Below, in pieces: positions 11,937 to 20,450 of a stretch of DNA of 64,000 nucleotides. Under the pieces are notes generated by a model, which was not told the DNA's origin, ran no database searches, and worked only from the letters and a program-made list of their open reading frames with translations. The stretch spans positions 14,251,228 through 14,315,227 of the forward strand of contig NC_084724.1 in assembly GCF_033807575.1 (NCBI RefSeq), written 5' to 3'. The stretch is from Cydia pomonella. Its lineage: Eukaryota; Arthropoda; Insecta; Lepidoptera; Tortricidae. The position numbers were made by a program, and so were the translations under genes. Numbering within the stretch: position 1 is the first letter of the stretch; every line of letters begins with the position of its first letter.

Positions 11937-12437
11937 AAAGAGTTGAGTTTGCGATTAGATGGACTTCGTAAATTAATGGTTGATTATGACGCCGTGCAAG
12001 TTCAACTTGAAGATATTTCCGCTAATTTCGACGAACAAATGGCGGAAAGAACTCAAACTGAAAGTCTTTTCTATTCGCAAATTGCATTAGCGCAAGATAT
12101 AATTGATTCGTTTTCGGCCAAAAATAGTGGGGACAGTGATTCAACTAAATCAAGTTCGTGTCATGGAAAACATTCGTCAGTTCGTCTACCAGTAATAAAT
12201 TTGCCGACGTTTGATGGAAATTATACGCGTTGGTTAGAGTTTAATGATTTATTTGAGTCATTGATCAACAACAACGAGTCAATTGCGCCGGTAAATAAAT
12301 TCCACTATTTAAGGAATTCATTACAAGGAAGTGCTAGTTTAGCAATAAGGTCAATTGATTTTTCTGCCAGCGGATACGAGCTTGCGTGGAAGGCATTATG
12401 TGAAAGATACGATAATAAAATATATATTAATAAATAA
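11937..12437 (+). pseudogene. BEL/Pao retrotransposon gag fragment (DUF1759-like)
   Basis: The translated frame contains a coiled-coil-like N-terminal part followed by the Pao gag signature LPTFDGNYTRWLEFNDLF and the region around KFHYLRNSLQGSASLAI. This is the DUF1759-type capsid domain of BEL/Pao elements. The frame ends at a stop at 12437. Just beyond, the expected central part of gag is missing, so there is an internal deletion near 12435-12510. The first residues of the open frame come from the upstream B repeat, so 11910 is not a genuine start. No LTR is visible. Confidence 0.85.
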
Positions 12438-12508
12438 TCATTTGAGTGCGATCGTAAATATTAATCCTATACAAAAGGAGTCTTTAAGGTGGACCCGTTA
12501 GTGATTTT

Positions 12509-13279
12509 TTGGTCTCGGCGAAGTTAGATCCCAAAACAAACGGAAATTGGGAGGAGTATAAAGGAGATTTTTCATGCCTACCCTCAAGTAATTTAAATAA
12601 AATTTCTGAAGTACCCACTTTAGAACATTTTAAAGAGTTTTTACGTAATCGGGCTAATGTGTTACAAACGATGTTTTGCAGTCGGTCAAATGAAAGTAAA
12701 CCTGTTATTAGGGAAAATAAAAATATTAAATCTTTTGTTTCGTCTGGCGAGGGACCACGAATTAAACCGTGTCTGATATGCGGCCAGAACCATCATGTTT
12801 ATCAGTGCACCAAGTTCAAGTCAATGGGTCTGGAAGACAGGCTTGTTGAAGTTTCAAAACATAAACTTTGTAATAATTGTCTCCGCGCGGGACATGATGG
12901 TTCTCAATGCACTTTGAAGGGTTCCTGTCGTAGTTGCAAGAAAAAACACAATTCGGTCTTGCATTGCGACCGCGTCAGCAGTAATAATGTTGCAACTACC
13001 GACACTGTAAAAAATGTAAACTCTTCTGTTCACATGTCGACTGGCGCATCGGGTCAGGTTATGTTGTGCACGGCACAAGTCGAAGTATATTATCCTAAAA
13101 GTAACACTACTTATCTCGCTCGTGCGCTCTTGGACAATGGCAGTCAATCGTGTTTCGTTACAGAACATTTTAAGGAAAAGTTAAAACTACCCACAAATGA
13201 AATTGAACCGTTTAATATTACTGGGATCAATAAACAGAAAACAGAGATATCCGAACGTATCCAACTAAAGGTTAACTAA
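12509..13279 (+). pseudogene. BEL/Pao gag zinc-finger and protease region
   Basis: The frame encodes cysteine/histidine knuckles (CLICGQNHHVYQC, then CNNCLRAGHDGSQC and CRSCKKKHNSVLHC), as in Pao gag-pol. An aspartic protease segment of the DUF1758 type follows, with ALLDNGSQSCFV, where D-N-G takes the place of the usual D-S/T-G. The frame is closed by a stop at 13277-13279. The 3' neighbour continues the same polyprotein in another frame, so this is part of a decayed element. Confidence 0.85.
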
Positions 13280-13766
13280 GGTTTAGTTCGTATGAATTAG
13301 AGGCTGATTGTTGGGTGATTCCCACAATCTCTGATGATGTGCCAAATGTGGCTATCGATGTCGAAAAATTAGATTTACCGCATGTTGTTAGCTGATCCGT
13401 TGTTCTATAAACCGGATCAGTTTGATATTTTGTTGTCAGGGGACAATTTTTTTCAAGTTCTCAAGCCGGATCAGATAGATCTAGAAGAAGGAAAGCCTAT
13501 CCTACAAGATACTAAGTTAGGATGGTTAGTAGCTGGTCGCACGGGCGAAAGCTACAACCGATTTAATGTTAATTGTAATTTAGCCACTTCGAGGCACAAG
13601 ACGTCACTACAAATATCGATGATTCTCTAAAACGTTTTTGGGAGGTGGAAGATTTGCCTTCTAATTGTAAGTCTTTGTCTGTTGACGAAGAGTTTTGTGA
13701 AACTCGTTATGTTGAGACTACTACCTACTTTACCTGATGGTCGATTCTCTGTACAAAATGACAATA
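13280..13766 (+). pseudogene. BEL/Pao pol fragment (peptidase A17-like), frameshifted
   Basis: One frame reads SSYELEADCWVIPTISD and ends at a stop near 13395. A second frame (13382-13630) continues with DPLFYKPDQFDILLSGD and ILQDTKLGWLVAGR, typical of the Pao peptidase A17 stretch. A third frame carries LKRFWEVEDLP and LPDGRFSVQ up to about 13766, where similarity stops. No reverse transcriptase, integrase or LTR follows, so the element is truncated at its 3' side. Confidence 0.8.
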
Positions 13767-14279
13767 GGGTATTTGACTACTAGTCAAATCAGTTTCATTT
13801 TTTGAACTGTCAAAACGATTTGGTCACAATGGATTTTATACGAAGGACTAGCAAATTATAGTTCTATACGATTTATAAATGAGAAATTGTGTCTAAAAAT
13901 AAAAGCTGTCTACGTCTCTCTATACATGATCTGGTGCTTTATTTCATGCATCGTGTAATGTATATATATTTATTTAATACAATCAACATCCGCTATCGTT
14001 TTTCGAAAAACGTCAATCGAAAACATGTACACATCTTTATTTAAGTTTGTCGACTAGCCTTTTTATCGTGTAAAAGAGGGGTGAAATATATAAACTATAA
14101 GGGTTCCGTTTTTTGCCATTTGGCTACGGAACCCTAAAAAGTTGAGACTGGTACCCATACCACAAAATCACGGGCAGAAGCGGTCTAACTAAAATGAGTA
14201 CTTTAGAGTCAGGAAACAGTAAGCTGCAGAGGTAACTGACCCCCTCTGCAAGCAAGTTTCTATGCAGGGTCTGACGTAC
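13767..14279. other. AT-rich spacer with an isolated family B tail
   Basis: Position 14093-14140 holds only the final hairpin of family B (AAGGGTTCCG ... GGCTACGGAACCC) without the rest of the repeat. From 14200 to 14279 the sequence is probably intron of the minus-strand LTV1 fragment. Confidence 0.5.
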
Positions 14280-14455
14280 CTTGGGCTCCTCGATGATCTT
14301 GGGATGGTTTTACAGGTTGGAGTAGGTGGACAGGATGGTCTCGCAGTCCCACTTCTCCTCTCTGGGCACTTCCACAGTTTCCAGTTCCTCTTCCGACTCT
14401 TCCTCGATTTCCTGCAGGCGTCGCATCCTGGGGGACGCCGATTCAATGATTTCAT
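14280..14455 (-). pseudogene. LTV1: LTV1 exon with in-frame stop
   Basis: The minus-strand frame reads an acidic stretch (EIEEESEEELETVEVP) followed by KWDCETILSTYSNL, a segment I recognise as conserved in the 40S ribosomal-subunit assembly factor LTV1. The next codon is TAA (14310-14312) where the family has Tyr; after it the frame continues NHPKIIEEPK to a good donor, AAG|GTACGT, at 14280/14279. An AG acceptor lies near 14455/14456, and its phase fits the upstream exon: AG at the end of that exon plus T here gives Ser. LTV1 acts in the cytosol on late pre-40S particles. Splice borders and frame are intact but the stop would truncate the protein, so this is either a pseudogene or a base error. 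Confidence 0.75.
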
Positions 14456-14525
14456 TACTTTGACCGAGACAAGATGTCAATTGACGCGCGCGGAACGCGT
14501 GGAATTTAATAGTAATATATGTGAC

Positions 14526-14619
14526 TGCAACATAATGAAAGACATTAAAATACGAGTGTGGGAAACAAATGAACCGAGTTTCATACAAGAATCACACGAG
14601 TATTTTAATGCCTAATTAA
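14526..14619. mobile_element. Hairpin MITE (family E) in the LTV1 intron
   Basis: GACATTAAAATACGAGTGTG pairs with the reverse of CACACGAGTATTTTAATGCC. The sequence is related to the hairpin at 889-970. It sits between the two LTV1 exon blocks. Confidence 0.6.
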
Positions 14620-14696
14620 ACAACCAAACTAAAGAAACTAAAAGGCAAAAATTGCAAGTTTACTTCAATAGTTTAATCTGACCTGGCGATGACTGA

Positions 14697-15520
14697 CCTG
14701 GCGACCTCCCTCTCCTTGTCCAGCTGCTGCCTCCTCCGCGACTCCTGGAACTCCTCGGCGGCCTGCAGCAGCCGGGCGTGCGACTCCGGCATGAAGCCCT
14801 CGATATGACCTGGCGACCTCCCTCCCCTTGTCCATCCAGCTGCTGCCTCCTCCGCGACTCCTGGAACTCGTCGGCGGCCTGCAGCAGCCGGGCGTGCGAC
14901 TCCGGCATGAAGCCCTCGATATGACCTGGCGACCTCCCTCCCCTTGTCCATCCAGCTGCTGCCTCCTCCGCGACTCCTGGAACTCGTCGACGGCCTGCAG
15001 CAGCCGGGCGTGCGACTCCGGCATGAAGCCCTCGATATGACCTGGCGACCTCCCTCCCCTTGTCCATCCAGCTGCTGCCTCCTCCGCGACTCCTGGAACT
15101 CGTCGGCGGCCTGCAGCAGCCGGGCGCGCACCTCCGGCATGAAGCCCTCGATCTGACCTGACGATGACTGACCTGGTGACCTCCCTCTCCTTGTCCAGCT
15201 GCTGCCTCCTCCGCGACTCCTGGAACTCCTCGGCGGCCTGCAGCAGCCGAGCGTGCGACTCCGGCATGAAGCCCTCGATCTGACCTGGCGATGACTGACC
15301 TGGCGACCTCCCTCTCCTTGTCCAGCTGCTGCCTCCTCCGCGACTCCTGGAACTCCTCGGCGGCCTGCAGCAGCCGGGCGCGCAACTCCGGCATGAAGCC
15401 CTCGATCTGACCTGGCGACCTCCCTCCCCTTGTCCAGCTGCTGCCTTCTCCGCGACTCCTGGAACTCCTCGGCGGCCTGCAGCAGCCGGGCGTGCGACTC
15501 CGGCATGAAGCCCTCGATCT
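14697..15520. repeat. Seven-copy tandem repeat of 112-127 bp within LTV1
   Basis: The marker ATGAAGCCCTCGAT (plus strand) starts at 14791, 14907, 15023, 15139, 15266, 15393 and 15505, giving periods of 116, 116, 116, 127, 127 and 112. The variants differ by GGATG after the CAGCTG (plus strand CATCC) and by a GTCATCGCCAG insertion at the unit border. Units are nearly identical, which suggests recent expansion. Each unit carries its own potential splice donor. Confidence 0.9.
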
Positions 15521-15570
15521 CCTCGCAGTCCAGGGCGCCGAGCTCCGTGTCGTCGTACTCCGCGAACATC
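14697..15570 (-). pseudogene. LTV1: LTV1 exon expanded by an internal tandem array
   Basis: The minus strand has an acceptor TTGTAG| at 15571 followed by MFAEYDDTELGALDCEEIEG and an Arg/Glu/Gln-rich helix (FQESRRRQQLDKGREVA), the acidic middle part of LTV1. The ordinary exon could end at the first CAG|GTCAG near 15410. Downstream, the second half of this exon plus the donor is repeated to 14697, where the last donor CAG|GTCAGT occurs. Units of 116 and 112 bp are not multiples of three, so all three minus-strand frames stay open across most of the array; the long parallel ORFs are therefore not evidence for three proteins. The ATG at the exon start directly follows a splice acceptor and is probably an internal Met. 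N-terminal exons and the C-terminal exon are not seen. Confidence 0.7.
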
Positions 15571-15606
15571 TACAACATGCCAACACTAAATCATTGATTG
15601 TATTCT

Positions 15607-15784
15607 TTTATACCACGTCGGTGGCAAACGGGCACAAACAATCTAAATTCGTACAGTCGCCATCAGATATGTCGGGACGGCCAAGGTGTTAAAAATATCT
15701 GAACTTTAACATCTTGGTAATAGAGGATTTGTTCAGATATTTGTGAGCACCTTGGCCGTTCCGATATATCTGATGGCGACTGCA
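15607..15784. mobile_element. Family F start fragment, then palindromic MITE (15652-15784)
   Basis: 15607-15640 repeats the ACCACGTCGGTGGCAAAC start of family F. From 15652, TACAGTCGCCATCAGATAT.TCGG.ACGGCCAAGGTG pairs with the reverse of the right end, which closes in GATGGCGACTGCA. The arms are about 55 bp. I recall this hairpin as common in lepidopteran genomes. Confidence 0.65.
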
Positions 15785-15879
15785 CACCCAGGTCGACGAA
15801 TTGGGCAATTGAACTGTTTGTATCTGGGACAGATTTCCCAGCGATAGAAACCGAATATTAATAAATTAATAGTTTAAAA

Positions 15880-16440
15880 ACACTAGAAAAACACGCTTAT
15901 GATACGATATTCCATCATAGAATGCCAGTGCCTATCTCCGGCTTCATCATCAGACCTTGAAACCTAATCGTGGTCAAAGTTGGTAAGATTTTTCTAACAA
16001 ATCTAAACACAGCTATGATACGATGTTCCATCATGAAGTTCCAGTTCATATCTTCCGGCTCCATCATCAGATCAGTTCGACAGTACCATATTATTGTATT
16101 GTCATCAGAACTACATATAGGTGCCAATTTTCATGACCCTACAATCCTTGGAAGATGGTTAACCTAATAAAAGCGTGTTAAAAATAAGTTTTTGGCAAAA
16201 ATTTCAATTTTGGGACAAGCTTTTATCGCTGACTGTACTTTTCTCATCGAGCAAATTCTAAAAACCCCAAACACAATTAGGTTGCGTTGTTTTATCACAG
16301 AGTTCCTATGTCCACCTCTTGTCTCCATCATCAGATCAGCTCGATGGTACCATAATATTGCATTGTCACCCGACTTACATATGTATGCAAATTTGCAGCT
16401 CAATCGGAAACCGGGAAGTGGATCAAATTTAACTTGCTAG
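15880..16440 (-). repeat. Family H repeat, two diverged copies
   Basis: Two blocks carry the same order of motifs (TTCCATCATGAAGTTCC.., CCATCATCAGATCAG.TCGA, GGTACCATAATATTG, CATTGTCA, TACATAT). The clearer copy is 16190-16440; a further fragment lies at 16840-16960 and a plus-strand copy at 60374-60530. No coding potential. Confidence 0.55.
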
Positions 16441-17019
16441 ATTTGATTACAAACAGACAATGGTCAGGTGAAAGTAAATAAAGGCTTGTAAAAAGTAGGT
16501 TAGGTTAGAACTGCGACCGCCGCTGAATTTAATATCTGTCTAAAAGTAGGTTAAGTTAAGGATTGATTTTAACCCCGTAGATTCAAATGGCTAGCAAAAA
16601 ACAAGGAAAACCTTTGATTACTTATTGTATTCCCTTTTCATAATGTGGTGCACAATAAAAAATATATTATTATTATATAATATCATAGTATATCCTCATC
16701 CCTAATCCGCTCAATCTGTTCCCGACTAAAGGGCGAAAGCCTAGAAATGCTGTATTCTTTACTCTTCTTCTGCATGTGCGTCCACGGACGGAGGCGACGC
16801 GCCCTCTTGGAGGAGATGGTATGTATGATGGTAACAAACCCAAACACAGTTAGATTGCGTTGTTTTATCACAGAGTTCCTATGGCTGAGTCCATCATCAG
16901 GCCAGCTGAATGGTATCATAACTTTATATGGTCAACCAACTTTACATACGTATATAGTTTTAACTCAAGCGAGTACGAATTGGGTTTAACATAGCTTGCA
17001 ATATGTGACCCAGTCAAGT
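16441..17019. other. No gene; fragment of family H near 16840-16960
   Basis: A repeated AAAAGTAGGTTAGGTTAG-type stretch lies near 16495-16555. Otherwise the sequence is anonymous and AT-rich. I looked here for downstream GH1 exons (the catalytic Asn-Glu-Pro motif) and did not find one. Confidence 0.4.
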
Positions 17020-17156
17020 CATTATTTTCCTCGTGCTGTCTCGACTTTTTACCACGATTCATGGGAGCTTGGGGTTCGCTTTACAACTAATACCATGAAT
17101 TGGCGCAGGAACTAGTGTTTACGAAGACAATTCCCATCTGACCTTCCAACCCAGAG
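17020..17156 (-). mobile_element. tRNA-derived SINE, 3' part only
   Basis: On the minus strand it reads GGTTGGAAGGTCAGATGG.., ACTAGT..CTGCGCC, GGTATTAGTTGTAAAGCG and CCCAAGCTCCCATGA, matching the body of the complete SINE at 56269-56601. The tRNA-like head is missing. Confidence 0.7.
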
Positions 17157-17214
17157 CGGAAATTAATGTGCAGAAAAAAGGAAATCTCAAATATTTTTTT
17201 GTTCCTGAAATCCA

Positions 17215-17290
17215 GACTGAAGAAAATGGTTATGTATGGTTGTTTGCCGTTCTCGAGCGCGTTGATAAGTGTGTTATAAAGTCGAACCAC
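17215..17290 (-). pseudogene. Decayed GH1 exon copy
   Basis: The minus-strand frame reads RLYNTLINALENGKQPYITI, an alteration of the YNTLINALLQNGIQPYVTIY block of the exon at 18031-18197. Similarity then stops, and the SINE fragment lies just downstream. No splice borders are retained. Confidence 0.65.
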
Positions 17291-17499
17291 GCTAAGTGTT
17301 CATACCAAGTGCTACGTCAAGTATCGAGGTAATAGGGATATACATGTGTACGCATTATTACATGTTTGTGCAAAGTTAAAGTGGTGAGAGTCTAACATGT
17401 TTTACGAATAAAGGGAGTAAATATTTATCCATATTATATGTATATTGTATATCCTCCTGGATATATTCCCTCATGATCCCTCAGTGACAGATGATGATG

Positions 17500-17565
17500 T
17501 AAGCTAGTATGCCGGTCTAGAGCAGCGCGTTGATAAGTGTTTTATAGCATGCTTTATGAATAAAG
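17500..17565 (-). pseudogene. Decayed GH1 exon copy with stop
   Basis: Minus-strand YKTLINALL followed by a stop, then a TGGCATACT..-type remnant and further downstream GGAGGATATACAATATACA, aligning with the same block of the GH1 exon (YNTLINALL, then RRIYNM). It is clearly non-functional. Confidence 0.55.
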
Positions 17566-17879
17566 TGAGTATTTAGAAGAATAGAATAATTTTTATCCGT
17601 AAACACAAACAAGACACATTAAATTACATGATATAACAAAAACAAAGGAAGTATAAAAAGCCACGAAATGGCCTCATCTCAGCATGTTGCTGGTGGCTTC
17701 CAGCGCTGATCTTCCCATGAGACCATCAAGTGAGAAAAATCACGAAAGGTAACAGACAAGAAGGAAAAAGACATAAAATAATATAGAGTGAACAAATTGA
17801 AAAATAGATAAAAGATAACGACTAAATTAAGTGAAGATTATTTTATATCAAGCATCGTAAACATAACACTGTATCGGTC

Positions 17880-18000
17880 CGGTCCAACCATACCTTGGCA
17901 TATTTACCCATATTGTTTATCCTCCTGAGCATATGATAGATGGTGACGTACGGTATATAACCATATACTGTTCTGGAGCAGCGCGTTGATGAGTGTGTTG
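17880..18000 (-). pseudogene. Tandem duplicate of the GH1 exon 3' part
   Basis: Immediately downstream (minus strand) of the good exon, the sequence from TACAACAC.CTCATCAACGCG through ACCGTACGTCACCATCTATC to ATATGGGTAAATATGC is repeated with indels, including the donor-like GTAAAT. Because the copied block contains the exon end and the start of the intron, it arose by tandem DNA duplication and not through an mRNA. Confidence 0.75.
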
Positions 18001-18030
18001 TAAATGTTGTAATAGCAATAGCATATTTAC

Positions 18031-18197
18031 CCATGTTATATATCCTCCTGGGCATGTCCCAGTGATAGATGGTGACGTACGGCTGTATACCGTTCTGGAG
18101 CAGCGCGTTGATGAGCGTGTTGTAGTAACGGACGCCATCTTGGCTGATCTGGTTCGAGAGCCCCGTGGGCAGCAACCGCGGCCATGATATTGAGAAC
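18031..18197 (-). CDS. Glycoside hydrolase family 1 exon (beta-glucosidase/myrosinase-like)
   Basis: Bordered by an acceptor GCAG| at 18198 and donor ATGG|GTAAAT at 18031/18030, the exon encodes RFSISWPRLLPTGLSN and NGIQPYVTIYHWDMPRR. These are hallmark blocks of GH1 enzymes: the (F/R)SISW(S/P)R strand and the TIYHWD.P strand lining the active site. Such enzymes hydrolyse beta-glycosides; in insects many are secreted digestive or defence-related proteins. The split Arg codon joins in phase with the 51-bp exon at 18945-18995. The exons bearing the catalytic Asn-Glu-Pro and the nucleophile Glu are not in this window, so the gene is either truncated or continues through exons I could not find. 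The exon itself has no lesion. Confidence 0.8.
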
Positions 18198-18476
18198 CTG
18201 CGTTTAAAGATAAAGATTACAGAAATTTATTCGTGACGATCACAAAACATGTACGAATATATACAAACAACAGCAAGAAAAGTTCAGATCACCCACGCAG
18301 ATTTCGTGTGCATCATGAAATGGACCCAACTCAGCATAATGCTAGCCAAAAAGCCAGCGCTTCCATAGGACCTATTCGGTAATGCCTCGACAGATAACAC
18401 ATAAAGGTTAACTTTCGTTAGAACGACCCAGTTCCGGTCCGAGGCAACCATGGATGCCGCTCGACGCAACGTGGAC

Positions 18477-18830
18477 GCAACTGCGCGGCGGCGTCATTTT
18501 CCATACCGCTGACTAGATGCCGACGCTCAAAATACGCTAGTGTGGGGTGGCTCTTAGGGCTCCTCTACACTAGCGTCTCCCGAGCGTTGGCGTCTACTCA
18601 ACTCTATGTTGGTGCAACTGCGCAGCGACGCCATTTTCCATACCGCTGACTAGATGCCGACGCTCAAAATACGCTAGTGTGGGGTGGCTCTTAGGGCTCC
18701 CCTACACTAGCGTCTCCCGAGCGTCGGCGTCTACTCAACTCTATGTTGGTGCAACTGCGCAGCGACGCCATTTTCCATACCGCTGACTAGACGCTGACGC
18801 TCATAAGACGCTAGTGATGGGGTAACCCGT
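18477..18830. repeat. Tandem 137-bp repeat, about 2.5 units, in the GH1 intron
   Basis: GCAACTGCGC occurs at 18477, 18614 and 18751, an exact spacing of 137 bp. Within each unit GACGCTCAAAATACGCTAGTG..GGGG is followed by its partial complement CCCCTACACTAGCGTC..GAGCGTC, so each unit can fold on itself. It may be a MITE amplified in tandem. Confidence 0.8.
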
Positions 18831-18944
18831 TGCCGGAGATGGTTAATATTTTAAATGTTTGCCTTAGTTCAAAAAATTGTAATATCGCTAGCAGACGTTT
18901 AGTTCTGCTTAATACGAATTAGTAAAATGTAAAAGCCGCCTCAC

Positions 18945-18995
18945 CTGTAGTAATCCACCCCCAGATCTTTCAACATTCGGATGTCCTCTTCCCAT
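18945..18995 (-). CDS. Glycoside hydrolase family 1 exon, 51 bp
   Basis: Acceptor TTACAG| at 18996 and donor CTACAG|GTGAGG at 18945/18944 enclose the frame WEEDIRMLKDLGVDYYR, the GH1 segment just upstream of the FSISW strand. Its last AG completes an Arg codon with the first G of the exon at 18197, so the two exons are in register and the 747-bp intron between them is credible. Nothing upstream (19000-21800) looks like the preceding GH1 exon; a C element begins 32 bp away. Confidence 0.75.
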
Positions 18996-19026
18996 CTGTA
19001 AAATTAAATAATTTTTAAGAAAAAAA

Positions 19027-20450
19027 AACCGACTTCAATGAGGGAGACCGGTGAAAGAAAGATTATTGTTGATTTTGGATTCCATACAATTAAATTAAAA
19101 AGACAGCGTCCTACGCCTAATTATGTAGAAAAGGAGGTAACATGTTTTTTTTTGTCACTGCATCCACCTTGACACATTTCCAATTTGCCCTATGGTTGAC
19201 TGGTAAGATACCTGCAATAGGGTATTCGATTGTATTTAAGATAAATTATTTCACACCATGCATGAAACAAAGCACTAGATAATTATTAAAAAAAACTAAA
19301 TAGGATAGAAATATAAAAAGCGGCCAAGTGCGAGTCGGACTCGCCCATGAAGGGTTCCGTACCATTTATGACGTATTAAAAAAAACTACTTCCTAGATCT
19401 CGTTCAAACCAATTTTCGGTGGTAATGTACATCATATATTTTTTTAGGTCTATCATTCTCTTATTTTAGAAGTTACAGGGGGGGGGGGGGGGGGGGGGGG
19501 GAAACACATTTTATCACTTTGGAAGTGTCTCTCGCGCAAACCATTCAGTTTAGAAAAAAATTATATTAGAAACCTCAATATCATTTTTGAAGACCTATCC
19601 ATAGATAACCCACGCGTATGGGTTTGATGATAAAAGATTTTTTGAGTTTCAGTTTTAAGTATGGGGAACCCCCAAAATTTATTGTTTTTTTTTCTATTTT
19701 TATGTGAAAATCTTAATGCAGTTCATAGAATACATCTACTTACTAAGTTTGAACAGTATAGCTATTATGGTTTCGGAAAAAAGTGTTTGTGACATAATCG
19801 GACAGACAGACAGACATGACGAATCTATAAGGGTTCCGTTTTTTGCCATTTGGCTCCGGAACCCTAAGAAACGAAATAGGATAGAAATATAAAAATGTGC
19901 CTTGAAAACCTAACTGCTTGGCAAAGAGAACAAGTTGCCAAACGTGAACTATCATCATTGAAGAGTTCCGTTCTGTTCATCATCAGCAGTTCCACTTCAT
20001 CAAATGTCACTTCTACAAATGTAAGTATTTTATTTGTTAATGAAAATACTAAGATGACTATATATATGCCTTTAACATTTGAGGAGTTCCCTCGAGTCCT
20101 CATGGACCCCATCGCCAGAACTCGAACTTGACAAAAATTTTTCTTGAAAATCTAATTAGCTTAACACAGCGAAGAGGAGAAATCGCCAAACGTTGCGTCG
20201 TTGAAGAGTTCCATTCTGATCATCATTAGCAGTTCCACTTCGTCAAATGTCACTTTTTAAAATGTAAATGCTTGATTTGTTACAGAAAATACAAAAATCA
20301 CTTTATGTATGTCATTCACATTTGAAGAGTTCCCTCGATTCCTCATGAAATGACGGAGTTATGGAGTAACAAACATTAAAAAAAAAACAAAAAAAACATA
20401 CAACCGAATTGATAATCCTCCTCCTCCTCTTTTGAAATCTTGAAGTCGTT
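19027..20450 (-). mobile_element. Family C element carrying a nested B repeat
   Basis: Starts AACCGACTTCAATGAGGG and ends TTGAAATCTTGAAGTCG (plus strand), i.e. the reverse orientation of the C copy at 4974-5849, with the duplicated inner block at about 19930-20110 and 20180-20345. A B copy (19320-19873) interrupts it between 22-bp direct repeats. Confidence 0.75.
19320..19873 (+). repeat. Family B repeat, single-unit copy, with 22-bp target duplication
   Basis: Head GCGGCCAAGTGCGAGTCGG and tail CGGAACCCTAAG are present, with only one 290-bp unit and a run of 24 G at 19478-19501. The 22 bp beginning AAATAGGATAGAAAT occur at 19298-19319 and again at 19874-19895, while the unoccupied C copy (5550-5600, reverse strand) has them once. 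This fixes both ends of the insertion. Confidence 0.85.

Noticed and set aside
11783..11971. Recurring 60-codon ORF (MRFIEYIYLPSLNSIA..) found also near 6045, 19704, 31921, 58239 and 61098
   Set aside because: It is the translation of the conserved family B tail, runs into the terminal hairpin, and has no domain. Repetition follows from DNA repeat copies.
14697..15520. Regularly spaced repeats as a CRISPR array
   Set aside because: Units are contiguous without unique spacers, lie in a eukaryotic exon, and encode LTV1-like sequence.
14660..15586. Three overlapping minus-strand ORFs of about 200-308 codons
   Set aside because: They are the three frames of one stop-free tandem repeat. Only the frame starting MFAEYDDTE at the acceptor has LTV1 similarity.
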